Below are positions 1 to 6,201 of a DNA stretch of 16,034 nucleotides, in pieces. The position numbers were made by a program, and so were the translations under genes. Positions within the stretch are counted from its first letter, which is position 1. Each line of letters starts with the position of its first letter. A model generated the notes under the pieces. It saw nothing but the letters and a program-made list of their open reading frames with translations, did not search any database and was not told the DNA's origin. Source of the stretch: an uncultured Oscillospiraceae bacterium. Lineage in GTDB: Bacteria > Bacillota > Clostridia > Oscillospirales > Oscillospiraceae. The stretch lies in the NCBI GenBank assembly GCA_934659475.1, contig CAKUHX010000018.1:1-16034 (forward strand). Reading direction: 5' to 3'.

Positions 1-92
1 AATCACATGGAAATTCTAAAGTTTAGGTATCATGACCACGGCCTTGTGCCGTCCACCACCTGCCGCAAAAAGGTGTCCTAAAGAGACACTGC
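1..92. other. Sequence foreign to the adjacent ATPase gene; possible element end or contig edge
   Basis: None of the three forward frames in the first ~85 bases resembles the N-terminal part expected for the adjacent ATPase gene, and every one is closed by stops. By hand count it is about 47% G+C, clearly lower than the surrounding genes. Its right edge carries a short inverted repeat, GTGTC (74-78) and GACAC (85-89) around a 6-base loop. Recognisable ATPase-family residues (D-T-A-H-V-I-E-P) start at about base 85, directly after the in-frame TAA at 79-81. This fits a transposable-element end inserted into the gene, or a contig that stops just inside a repeat. No transposase could be identified, so the nature of the left part is inference. 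Confidence 0.35.
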
Positions 93-96
93 CCAT

Positions 97-894
97 GTGA
101 TCGAGCCCCGCTACCCCGGCGTGGTGGAGCAGTATGTAGACCTGGGCACATGCTACCGCCGGGAGGGGCTGGACGATGTGCGCGGGGCCATCATCAGCGT
201 GACCGGAGCCTATAAGGCGGGGTACGGGAGCGCCTACCGCTGTCTGGCGGCGGCCGGAAAAGTGCAGGAGGAGCTGCGCAGCATGCTGACCACGCCGGAG
301 ATGGAGGGGCGGCTGCAGCGCCGGGCGGGGGGGATCCTCTCCCGGGAGGTCCACCGCCGCCGGGGCGCCGCCCCCGGAAGGGCGACCAAACGGTTCCTGG
401 GGGCGGTGACCCACCGGGGCCGCATGCGCTTTTACGGCACGGCGGAGGCCCAGTGCAGCCGTATTTATGAGCTGTCCGACCGGTACGGTCTGGCCCACAG
501 CCTGCTGCTGCCCCTGCTGGAGGGGACCGTTCAGGCGGGCTACGATGTGGTGGCCTGCCCCGACCCCATGGCACCGGAGCGGCTGGCCCATCTGATCGTG
601 CCGGAACTGGGCCTGGGGTTCATCTCCACCACCCCGGCCCTGCCCTTTAAGGGCAAGCCTTACCGCCGTATCCGGGTGGAGGGGGCCGTGGAGCCCCAGC
701 TGCTGCGGGAGGGCAGGGCGCGGGTGCGTTTTGCCAAAAAGACGGCGGACGCCCTGACGGACGAGGGCATCCTGTACCTGGCCCGCACCAAGGCCCGGCA
801 CGACGAGATGGAGGACCTGTACCACCCCTATATCGACTTTGACCGGGTGCGGCAGGTGGCCGACGGGATCGTAGTGGAGATCTTCGGCGGCTGA
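97..894 (+). CDS. 5'-truncated two-domain P-loop ATPase-family protein (PRK06851-like), probably a gene remnant
   Basis: From memory of the family, full-length members (about 370 residues) consist of two repeated P-loop halves; their biological role is not known to me. Residues 1-90 here (V-I-E-P-R-Y-P-G-V-V-E-Q-Y then a helical stretch) match the end of the first half. Residues 99-265 match the second half, with a repeat-like P-E-L-G-L motif at 169-173 and a helical H-D-E-M-E-D-L-Y near 235-242. The N-terminal half, including the expected G-x-x-G-x-G-K-S loop, is missing: the frame is closed by TAA at 79-81 with unrelated sequence before it. In the second half the position of the P-loop reads G-L-A-H-S-L-L-L (131-138), without Gly-Lys-Ser/Thr, so that site also looks dead. 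GTG 97 is only the first usable start and has no clear ribosome site. I think this is a broken gene, though a stable shortened protein cannot be excluded. Confidence 0.6.
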   Translation: MIEPRYPGVVEQYVDLGTCYRREGLDDVRGAIISVTGAYKAGYGSAYRCLAAAGKVQEELRSMLTTPEMEGRLQRRAGGILSREVHRRRGAAPGRATKRFLGAVTHRGRMRFYGTAEAQCSRIYELSDRYGLAHSLLLPLLEGTVQAGYDVVACPDPMAPERLAHLIVPELGLGFISTTPALPFKGKPYRRIRVEGAVEPQLLREGRARVRFAKKTADALTDEGILYLARTKARHDEMEDLYHPYIDFDRVRQVADGIVVEIFGG

Positions 895-919
895 TCCAGG
901 TCTGATATGATGCAAAAGA

Positions 920-984
920 CCCGCTTTGTAAAGGGCGGGACAGAGGCTGTGGAAAAAGCGGTTTTTCCGGTTTTTCCACAGCCT
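920..984 (+). terminator. Stacked inverted repeats after the ATPase remnant; possible terminator
   Basis: A 14-bp perfect stem pairs 944-957 (AGGCTGTGGAAAAA) with 971-984 around a 13-base loop. The loop contains a second copy of TTTTTCC (962-968), so the left arm can instead form a shorter hairpin, 951-957 with 962-968. A weaker G+C-rich hairpin precedes it at about 920-939. There is no U-tract after the long stem, so a classical intrinsic terminator is not certain. Position between two genes and stem strength favour an end-of-transcript role. Confidence 0.45.
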
Positions 985-994
985 TAAAAAATAC

Positions 995-1024
995 TGTATG
1001 AGACCATCGTTTCGGGACACCCTA
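995..1024 (+). promoter_or_regulatory. Possible sigma-G (forespore) promoter of spoVAC
   Basis: TGTATG (995-1000) and CACCCTA (1018-1024) are 17 bases apart. They match the general sigma-G pattern (TGAATA-like -35, CATACTA-like -10) at 4 of 6 and 5 of 7 positions. Transcription would start near 1031, just before the purine-rich ribosome site at 1031-1044. The match is imperfect. The argument depends partly on spoVA genes being sigma-G controlled in Bacillus. Confidence 0.35.
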
Positions 1025-1044
1025 AGACAAAAGGGGGAAAGGAA

Positions 1045-1485
1045 ATGGACATTTCCAACGAGGACTACAGCAGACTGGTGGACAGCATGGCCCAGCCCTC
1101 GCCCATCTGGAAAGATCTGCTGTGGGCCTTCTGCGTAGGCGGAGGCATCTGCACAGTGGGACAGGCCCTGCTGGGGCTGTATCAGAGCTGGGGGCTGGAC
1201 AAGGACGCGGCGGGCACAGCGGTGTCCGTCACACTGATCGCCGCGGCGGCCCTGCTCACAGGACTGGGATGGTTCGACCAGCTGGCCAAGCGGGCGGGGG
1301 CGGGCACTCTGGTGCCCATCACCGGCTTTGCCAACGCCATGGTGTCCCCGGCGCTGGAGTTCAAGCAGGAGGGCTACGTCACTGGTGTCAGCGCCAAGCT
1401 GTTCACCGTGGCCGGGCCGGTGCTGGTATTCGGCATCAGCGCCAGCGTGATCTACGGGTTTATCCTGCTGCTGATAGGGGCATAA
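1045..1485 (+). CDS. spoVAC: Stage V sporulation protein AC (SpoVAC), spore membrane channel component
   Basis: SpoVA proteins sit in the spore inner membrane and move dipicolinic acid (as the calcium chelate) into the forming spore and out again at germination; SpoVAC of Bacillus is reported to act as a mechanosensitive channel. The 146-residue product has the family's usual length. It has a short soluble N-terminus with S-P-I-W-K-D-L (18-25), then membrane segments around 26-46, 57-80 and 117-145. The hallmark stretch A-G-A-G-T-L-V-P-I-T-G-F-A-N (84-97) separates SpoVAC from the shorter SpoVAE. The ATG has a good purine-rich ribosome site (1032-1043). No spoVAD or spoVAE follows, unlike the usual spoVAC-spoVAD-spoVAE order: the next gene is convergent. 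A separate spoVA operon elsewhere is likely but not visible. Identity is confident; the isolated position is the odd feature. Confidence 0.93.
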   Translation: MDISNEDYSRLVDSMAQPSPIWKDLLWAFCVGGGICTVGQALLGLYQSWGLDKDAAGTAVSVTLIAAAALLTGLGWFDQLAKRAGAGTLVPITGFANAMVSPALEFKQEGYVTGVSAKLFTVAGPVLVFGISASVIYGFILLLIGA

Positions 1486-1521
1486 AGACGATCCACCCGC
1501 TGTGCGGGTGGATCGTCTTTT
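1484..1521. terminator. Bidirectional intrinsic terminator between spoVAC and the SLH-protein gene
   Basis: A perfect 17-bp stem pairs 1484-1500 with 1504-1520 around the loop TGT. It begins inside the spoVAC stop codon and ends with TTTT on the plus strand. The leftward gene stops at 1524, so the same hairpin serves both convergent transcripts. The A-run at its left end gives a short U-tract for the leftward one. Confidence 0.9.
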
Positions 1522-1523
1522 GC

Positions 1524-4364
1524 TCATTGGTTCAGGGTCAGGTAGTCCGCAGATACATAGCCGATGGCGGCCTGACCGTTGTGGACGAACAGGATCTGAT
1601 ACCAGCCCCCGGTCCCCTCGTCCAGAACCACCACCCGGGCGCCGTTTTTCAGCGAGCCGATGACGGCACTGGAGGTGCCGGGACCGGAGCGCACGTTCAG
1701 ACCCAGCTCCGCGTTGGTCACGCTGCCGGTGAGCCGGGCGGGCTGGCACCGCACCAGACAGCTGGCGGAGGCGGAGCCGCAGCTGGCAGTCACCGTGGCG
1801 GTGGGGTTGCCCACCCCGGCGAAGATGTTGGTCACCGCGCCGTCCACCGTGACGGTGAGGGCAGAGGGGTCGCTCACCGTCCAAGTGACCGTCCCCTCAA
1901 ACTCCGCGGGGGACAGGGCGGCGGTGAGCTGCACCGTCTCGCCGGAGCGCAGGGTCACATCGCTGATATTCAGGGAGACGGACAGATCCTCCGGCAGATC
2001 GGGCTGCCCGGGTTCCGGCTCCGGCTCCGCGGGGCCGGGGATCACCGGGGTCTCCGGCGGGGTGTAGTGCAGCAGCTTATACAGCAGCGCGGCCATCTCC
2101 GCCCGGGTCAGCTTTCCGGCGGGGTCGATGCCGTCCCCCTTGCCGCTGACGATCCCCTGAGATACCAGAGTGGCGGTGGGGGTCAGGGCGTAGGCGGCGA
2201 TGGAGGAGTAGTCGCTGTAGTAGTTCAGAATACCGGGATCGGCGTCCTCACACTCGATGCCCAGCAGGGGCAGGGCCCGGCGCAGGATGGTAAAGGCCTG
2301 CTCCCGGGTGATGTTGGCGGCGGGGGAGTAGGCGCCATCCCCGGTGCCGGAGGCCAGGCCGCTGGCCTGTCCCCAGGACAGGGCCTTGTAGTAGTAATCC
2401 GTCTCCTTCACATCGGTGAAGGTGCAGCCCCCCGCGGCGGCGGGACGGCCCAGGGCGGCGTACAGCATCAGCAGGAAGTCCCCCCGGCGGATGGGCTCAT
2501 CCCGGCCGAACAGAGTGGGGGTCACGCCGCCCACGATGCCCTTTTCATAGCAGTACTCCACGGCGGTATAGGCCCAGTGGCTCTCATCTACATCGGTGTG
2601 GATGTTCTTCAGGGTGACGGGGTTGGTGCAGGTCATCCCGCCGGCAGAGACGGCGACAGAGCCGCTGCCCCCCCCGGTACTGGCGGTGAACACCCCGTCG
2701 GCAGTGATGGTGCCGGGGTTGCCCTCCACCGACCAGGTCACGCCGGAGCCGCCCCGCAGGGCGGAGCGGGACCAGTAGGTGCCGGCGGCGGACAGCTGCA
2801 CGGAGCTGCCCACGGGCAGGGTCAGCCCGGTGATGGCCTTTCCTCCGTCCTGCTCCGTGATGGACAGGGCGGACAGGCTGTCCACCACATGGATCTGGGC
2901 GGTGCCCTGAAGGGCCAGAGACTTGCTGGACAGCACCACCGTCTCAGTGCCCGCCTTATCCCCGGCGGTGTATACCCCTCCGTCAAAGCTGCCCAAGCCG
3001 GTCTCTGACCGGAAGATCAGGTCGGTGACGGCGGTGTCCAGAGGGGTGCCCGCGCTGTCCAACACGACGGCGTCCCCAAGAGTCAGAGAGGAGCCGGCCA
3101 GGACGGTCAGCCCGTCCTCCTTCAGCACCAGACGGCGGTCCTTGCCGTCTCCCTGCTCGTCGGTGACCAGCAGCAGGAAGGTGGCGCAGCCCCGGGCTTT
3201 TCCGTCAGAGGGGCGGTTGACCACAGCGGAGGCGGACTGGCCGGGGATGCGCACGCTCATGGTGGAGCTGCCGCCGCCGTCCAGATTCACCGCCCAGACG
3301 CAGCCCTGATCCAGTAGCTCCTGGGCCAGTTCCTTTTGGGTCAGCCCGCCGGAGTAGCCTGACTGCCGCCCGTCGGCCACATAGCAGAGCAGGGTGCCGT
3401 CGGCCTTTACGCCCAGGGCGGTGCGGGGGGCCCGGCCCTCGCTGACATGCTGCCAGGAGGCGGTGTCTGTCATGGCGCCGTCCCAGATCATCAGGTCGCC
3501 GCAGCCCCCGGCCCACTGAGCGGAGGAGAGAGCGCCATTTTCGCAGCGGGTGGACAGGGTCACCCGGTCGCCCACCTGGAAGGTATCATACAGCTCGTCC
3601 CACTGGGTGCTGTTGGGGGCGGTGAGGATATACTCATCCTCCCCGATGGTGGCGGACTGGTCCGTCCGGAGCAGCTCGGTCACCTCCAGCGTCAGGTCGG
3701 AGCGGACGGTCAGCTTCTTCCCTTCGTCCCCGCCGGTCAGCTTCAGCCGCACCATCCAGCCGGCGGAGCCGTCCGTCCGGGTGGACACGGTGGAGAAGTC
3801 CCCGTTGAGCAGGTACAGCCCGCCCACGGTGCGCCATTTGTTGAAGTGGGGGATGTCCGTGACCTGGCCGGTGCCCTGGTGGGTCAGGGTCATGGTGATC
3901 TGGGGGTCGGATACATATTCCATGCCGTTGTCTGTCACGGCGATGGTGCCAAAGCCCTCGGCCCCGGACTTATACACGCCGTCCTCGATGGACAGGCCCA
4001 TGGGCACGCCGGTGGCGGTGGAGAAATAGTCGGTGTTGATGGCTCCCAGCACCTGCCAGCCCCGCTGCTGGGCCTGCTTGACCGCCCCAGCCACGGTGGC
4101 GGAGGCATAGACGGTGCCGGAGGACTGGAGCATGATGGCCTGGATGCCGCTGTCAGGGCTCAGTTCCAGAGCGTAGCTCTCTGTGCGCCCGGTGGAGGGG
4201 TGCTGGGAGATGGTGTTGACGTATGTAAGCCCCTGGGCCAGCTCCAGCCGGGTGGTCAGCTTGGGCTCGCCGGCGGAGGAGGCGAACACAGGGGGAACAG
4301 ACAGCAGCAGGGCCAGAGCCAGGGCGGCGGCCCGGCGGCCCAGGGAAGAGACGTTGTATTTCAT
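1524..4364 (-). CDS. Secreted NAGPA-type phosphodiester glycosidase with SLH, Ig-like (Big_2) and SH3 domains
   Basis: Predicted 946-residue exported surface protein. Residues 1-29 form a signal peptide: basic start, Ala/Leu core, and a likely cut after V-F-A. Residues about 100-400 match the phosphodiester glycosidase (NAGPA/DUF2233) family, which removes sugars from sugar-1-phosphate diesters. Visible family motifs are A-I-N-T-D-Y-F (108-114), L-N-G-D-F (186-190), R-T-A-L-G (314-318), D-G-R (331-333), N-L-D-G-G-G-S-S-T-M (360-369) and N-R-P-S-D-G (383-388). A beta-rich region with Ig-like character covers 410-585. Two to three SLH repeats occupy about 590-768, and then come a Pro/Glu linker (769-793), a Big_2-like domain (794-873) and an SH3_3 domain (877-946, L-N-V-R-S-G-P-G). 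SLH domains hold proteins on pyruvylated cell wall polymer, which fits the divergent csaB operon. The natural substrate is unknown. The longer upstream frame was rejected because ATG 4364 has a perfect ribosome site directly before a signal peptide. Confidence 0.88.
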   Translation of the reverse strand: MKYNVSSLGRRAAALALALLLSVPPVFASSAGEPKLTTRLELAQGLTYVNTISQHPSTGRTESYALELSPDSGIQAIMLQSSGTVYASATVAGAVKQAQQRGWQVLGAINTDYFSTATGVPMGLSIEDGVYKSGAEGFGTIAVTDNGMEYVSDPQITMTLTHQGTGQVTDIPHFNKWRTVGGLYLLNGDFSTVSTRTDGSAGWMVRLKLTGGDEGKKLTVRSDLTLEVTELLRTDQSATIGEDEYILTAPNSTQWDELYDTFQVGDRVTLSTRCENGALSSAQWAGGCGDLMIWDGAMTDTASWQHVSEGRAPRTALGVKADGTLLCYVADGRQSGYSGGLTQKELAQELLDQGCVWAVNLDGGGSSTMSVRIPGQSASAVVNRPSDGKARGCATFLLLVTDEQGDGKDRRLVLKEDGLTVLAGSSLTLGDAVVLDSAGTPLDTAVTDLIFRSETGLGSFDGGVYTAGDKAGTETVVLSSKSLALQGTAQIHVVDSLSALSITEQDGGKAITGLTLPVGSSVQLSAAGTYWSRSALRGGSGVTWSVEGNPGTITADGVFTASTGGGSGSVAVSAGGMTCTNPVTLKNIHTDVDESHWAYTAVEYCYEKGIVGGVTPTLFGRDEPIRRGDFLLMLYAALGRPAAAGGCTFTDVKETDYYYKALSWGQASGLASGTGDGAYSPAANITREQAFTILRRALPLLGIECEDADPGILNYYSDYSSIAAYALTPTATLVSQGIVSGKGDGIDPAGKLTRAEMAALLYKLLHYTPPETPVIPGPAEPEPEPGQPDLPEDLSVSLNISDVTLRSGETVQLTAALSPAEFEGTVTWTVSDPSALTVTVDGAVTNIFAGVGNPTATVTASCGSASASCLVRCQPARLTGSVTNAELGLNVRSGPGTSSAVIGSLKNGARVVVLDEGTGGWYQILFVHNGQAAIGYVSADYLTLNQ

Positions 4365-4376
4365 GAAAGCTCCTTT
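4365..4376 (-). promoter_or_regulatory. Ribosome binding site fixing the start of the SLH-protein gene
   Basis: On the minus strand AAAGGAG (4370-4376) lies five bases before the ATG at 4364. It selects this start over a frame extended 40 codons upstream that lacks a ribosome site and would bury the signal peptide. Confidence 0.8.
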
Positions 4377-4388
4377 GCAGAAAAACGG

Positions 4389-4407
4389 GATCCCGCAGGC
4401 CGGGATC
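4389..4407 (-). repeat. Hairpin in the 5' leader of the SLH-protein mRNA
   Basis: GATCCCG (4389-4395) pairs with CGGGATC (4401-4407) around a five-base loop, 25 bases upstream of the start codon and just before the ribosome site. It may protect the message or modulate initiation. No riboswitch class is recognised. Confidence 0.4.
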
Positions 4408-4434
4408 AGAGCGTGACAGGGAAAGTTGGACTCT

Positions 4435-4463
4435 ATTATAGCAGGGGCGGAGGGCGGAAACAA
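4435..4463 (-). promoter_or_regulatory. Sigma-A promoter of the SLH-protein gene
   Basis: On the minus strand a perfect TATAAT (4435-4440) is preceded by TGC, giving an extended -10. TTGTTT (4458-4463) lies 17 bases upstream. Start of transcription is expected near 4428, giving a leader of about 64 bases. It is divergent from the murJ promoter about 100 bases to the right. Confidence 0.7.
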
Positions 4464-4565
4464 TGGAAAATACCGGCGGTTCATAGAAAATTAAGAAACG
4501 GAGGGCGCCGCGGGGAGGAGAGGGACTAAATATGTAAAAAAGCCATGAACACCCGGCGGCAAAGG

Positions 4566-4594
4566 TTGAAAAGGGAGAGGTTTTGGTGTAAACT
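4566..4594 (+). promoter_or_regulatory. Sigma-A promoter of the murJ-csaB operon
   Basis: TTGAAA (4566-4571) and TAAACT (4589-4594) are separated by 17 bases, at 5 of 6 and 4 of 6 matches to the sigma-A consensus. Transcription would begin near 4601. The leader carries a small hairpin (4612-4616 with 4621-4625) directly before the murJ ribosome site. It is the only promoter-like sequence I found before 14656 on this strand, so it may drive everything through the zinc importer. Confidence 0.6.
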
Positions 4595-4629
4595 AAATCA
4601 GTTTGATACTGGGGGCCTATGCCCCGGAA

Positions 4630-4635
4630 AGGAGG
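4630..4635 (+). promoter_or_regulatory. Ribosome binding site selecting the TTG start of murJ
   Basis: A perfect AGGAGG lies eight bases before TTG 4644. The in-frame ATG at 4545 has no ribosome site and lies upstream of the promoter, so it cannot be the start. Confidence 0.8.
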
Positions 4636-4643
4636 GAGCGCCC

Positions 4644-6200
4644 TTGGCCCAAAAATCGGATCATACCGCCCGCACGGTCAGCTGGGTCATGGCCATCACC
4701 CTCATCGGAAAGATGCTGGGCCTCTACCGGGACCGGCTGCTGGCCGTCCACTACAGCGTGGGTATGGAGGCTAATGCCTTCTTTACCGCCAGCCGCATCC
4801 CCCGGGTGTTTTTCGACGCGGTGTTCGCCAGCGCCATCGCCGCCTGCTTCATCCCTGTGTTCAGCGAGTATCTGGAGAAGCGGGGCAGGGAGGAGGCCCA
4901 GCGCTTTGCCGGGCAGTTCATCTCCGTGATCGTGCTGCTCACCGGGGGGCTGAGTGTCCTGGGGATGCTGTTCCCAGGCCCTCTGGTGGCCCTCTTTGCC
5001 GACTACGATGACCCGGCCACCACGGCTCTGGCGGTATCCCTCACCCGGGTGCTGTTCCCCACGGTGCTGTTTTCCGGCGCGGCGTTCTCGTTCGTAGGCG
5101 TGCTTCAGGCGCAGGACCGTTTTACCGCCCCGGCCCTCATGTCGGCGGTGTCCAACGGGGCGATCATCGCCTACTTCCTGCTTCTGGACGATCAGCTGGG
5201 CATCTACGGTCTGGCCGGGGCCTATCTGCTGGGCTGGCTGCTCCAGGCGGCGATCCAGCTGCCCTCTCTGAAGCGGACGGGCTTCGTGTTTCATCCCAGC
5301 CTGTCCCTGAGATCGGAGGGGATGAAAAAGGTCTTTGCCCTGATGGGTCCGGTGATGGTGTCCACCTGGGTGCAGCCCATCAACCTGGTCATCAACTCCC
5401 GTTTCGGTTCCCGCCTGTACGGCGGCGGCGGCGTGTCCGTACTGGAGTACTCCACCAATCTCTATCTGGTCATTGCCGGCACCTTCATCCTGTCGGTGAC
5501 CAACGTGATCTTCCCCCGGCTGTCCCGCATGGCGGCGGGGGAGCGGCAGGGGGAGCTGGAGGACGCCCTGCGCACCTCCCTCCACGGGACGCTGTTTTTC
5601 GTCCTGCCCATGGCGGCGGGGCTGATGCTGCTGTCCCGGCCCCTGATCTCCTTCCTGTACGGCGGCGGCCAGTTCGATGGGCAGTCGGTGGCGCTCACCT
5701 CCTCCGCCCTGACCTGGCTGTCCCTGGGCATGGTGGGGTACGCCGTGCAGAACATCCTCAGCCGGGCCTATTTCGCCCGGCAGAAGGGCATGGCCCCCCT
5801 GGTGGCCGGGGCCTGCTCCATCGGGGCCAACCTGCTTCTGTGTGCTCTGCTGGTGGAGCCCCTGGGTATCGTGGGCCTGGCCCTGTCCAGCGCCGTCTCC
5901 TCCACGGTATACGCCCTGCTGCTGATGATCCCCATGCAGCGGGAGCATGTGGTGGATGGCGGGCTGCTGCGGGATCTTGGAAAAATGCTGCTGTGCACCC
6001 TGCTGATGGCGGCGGCGGTGTGGGCTGTCCGGGGCGGACTGGGCCTGCACCTGCCCGCGGGCAAGGCGGGGGAGCTGCTGCTGATGGCGGCGTGCGCCCT
6101 GGCTGGGTGCGCGGTGTATTTTACGGCGGCCGCGCTGGTAGATCTGCCGGAGGGAAGGCTCCTGCGGCAGCTGGCGGCGCGGCTTGGAAAGCGAGGTTGA
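4644..6200 (+). CDS. murJ: MurJ/MviN-family lipid-linked precursor flippase
   Basis: MurJ is a MOP-superfamily membrane protein that flips lipid II, the undecaprenyl-linked peptidoglycan precursor, across the cytoplasmic membrane. The 518-residue product has the family's usual size and about 14 hydrophobic segments. Family marks near the N-terminus include G-L-Y-R-D-R (about 26-31), the R-I-P-R-V-F-F-D-A-V-F-A-S stretch and the following C-F-I-P-V-F-S-E-Y, which is the clostridial form of the MurJ signature. Arg-rich positions in the first two helices fit the charged central cavity of MurJ. TTG 4644 is chosen from its AGGAGG site. It heads an operon of polymer-assembly genes and is followed after one base by the O-antigen ligase-like gene. 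It may flip lipid II, or it may be a paralogue that flips the lipid-linked cell wall polymer unit made by its neighbours. Sequence alone cannot separate these. Confidence 0.9.
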   Translation: MAQKSDHTARTVSWVMAITLIGKMLGLYRDRLLAVHYSVGMEANAFFTASRIPRVFFDAVFASAIAACFIPVFSEYLEKRGREEAQRFAGQFISVIVLLTGGLSVLGMLFPGPLVALFADYDDPATTALAVSLTRVLFPTVLFSGAAFSFVGVLQAQDRFTAPALMSAVSNGAIIAYFLLLDDQLGIYGLAGAYLLGWLLQAAIQLPSLKRTGFVFHPSLSLRSEGMKKVFALMGPVMVSTWVQPINLVINSRFGSRLYGGGGVSVLEYSTNLYLVIAGTFILSVTNVIFPRLSRMAAGERQGELEDALRTSLHGTLFFVLPMAAGLMLLSRPLISFLYGGGQFDGQSVALTSSALTWLSLGMVGYAVQNILSRAYFARQKGMAPLVAGACSIGANLLLCALLVEPLGIVGLALSSAVSSTVYALLLMIPMQREHVVDGGLLRDLGKMLLCTLLMAAAVWAVRGGLGLHLPAGKAGELLLMAACALAGCAVYFTAAALVDLPEGRLLRQLAARLGKRG

Positions 6201-6201
6201 C

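Noticed and set aside
1013..1028. GGACACCCTAAGAC as the other end of an element starting at base ~74-89
   Set aside because: Resemblance to the repeat near base 80 is short and imperfect, and the sequence between is ordinary coding DNA, not a transposon.
1045..1485. SpoVAE instead of SpoVAC
   Set aside because: Length (146 aa) and the soluble N-terminus before the first helix fit SpoVAC; SpoVAE is shorter and lacks that start.
16..1884. Long minus-strand open frame across the ATPase remnant and spoVAC
   Set aside because: Low-complexity Arg/Gly/His/Pro-rich translation typical of a shadow frame in G+C-rich DNA; the plus strand carries recognisable families.
1122..3008. Long plus-strand open frame over spoVAC and the SLH gene
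   Set aside because: Gly/Arg-rich shadow; it crosses a strong terminator and opposes a clear multi-domain protein.
4365..4484. Forty-codon N-terminal extension of the SLH protein
   Set aside because: It would bury the signal peptide and covers the promoter (4435-4463); ATG 4364 has a perfect ribosome site.
4545..4643. ATG 4545 as start of murJ
   Set aside because: It lies upstream of the predicted promoter, has no ribosome site and encodes a non-family extension; TTG 4644 has AGGAGG.
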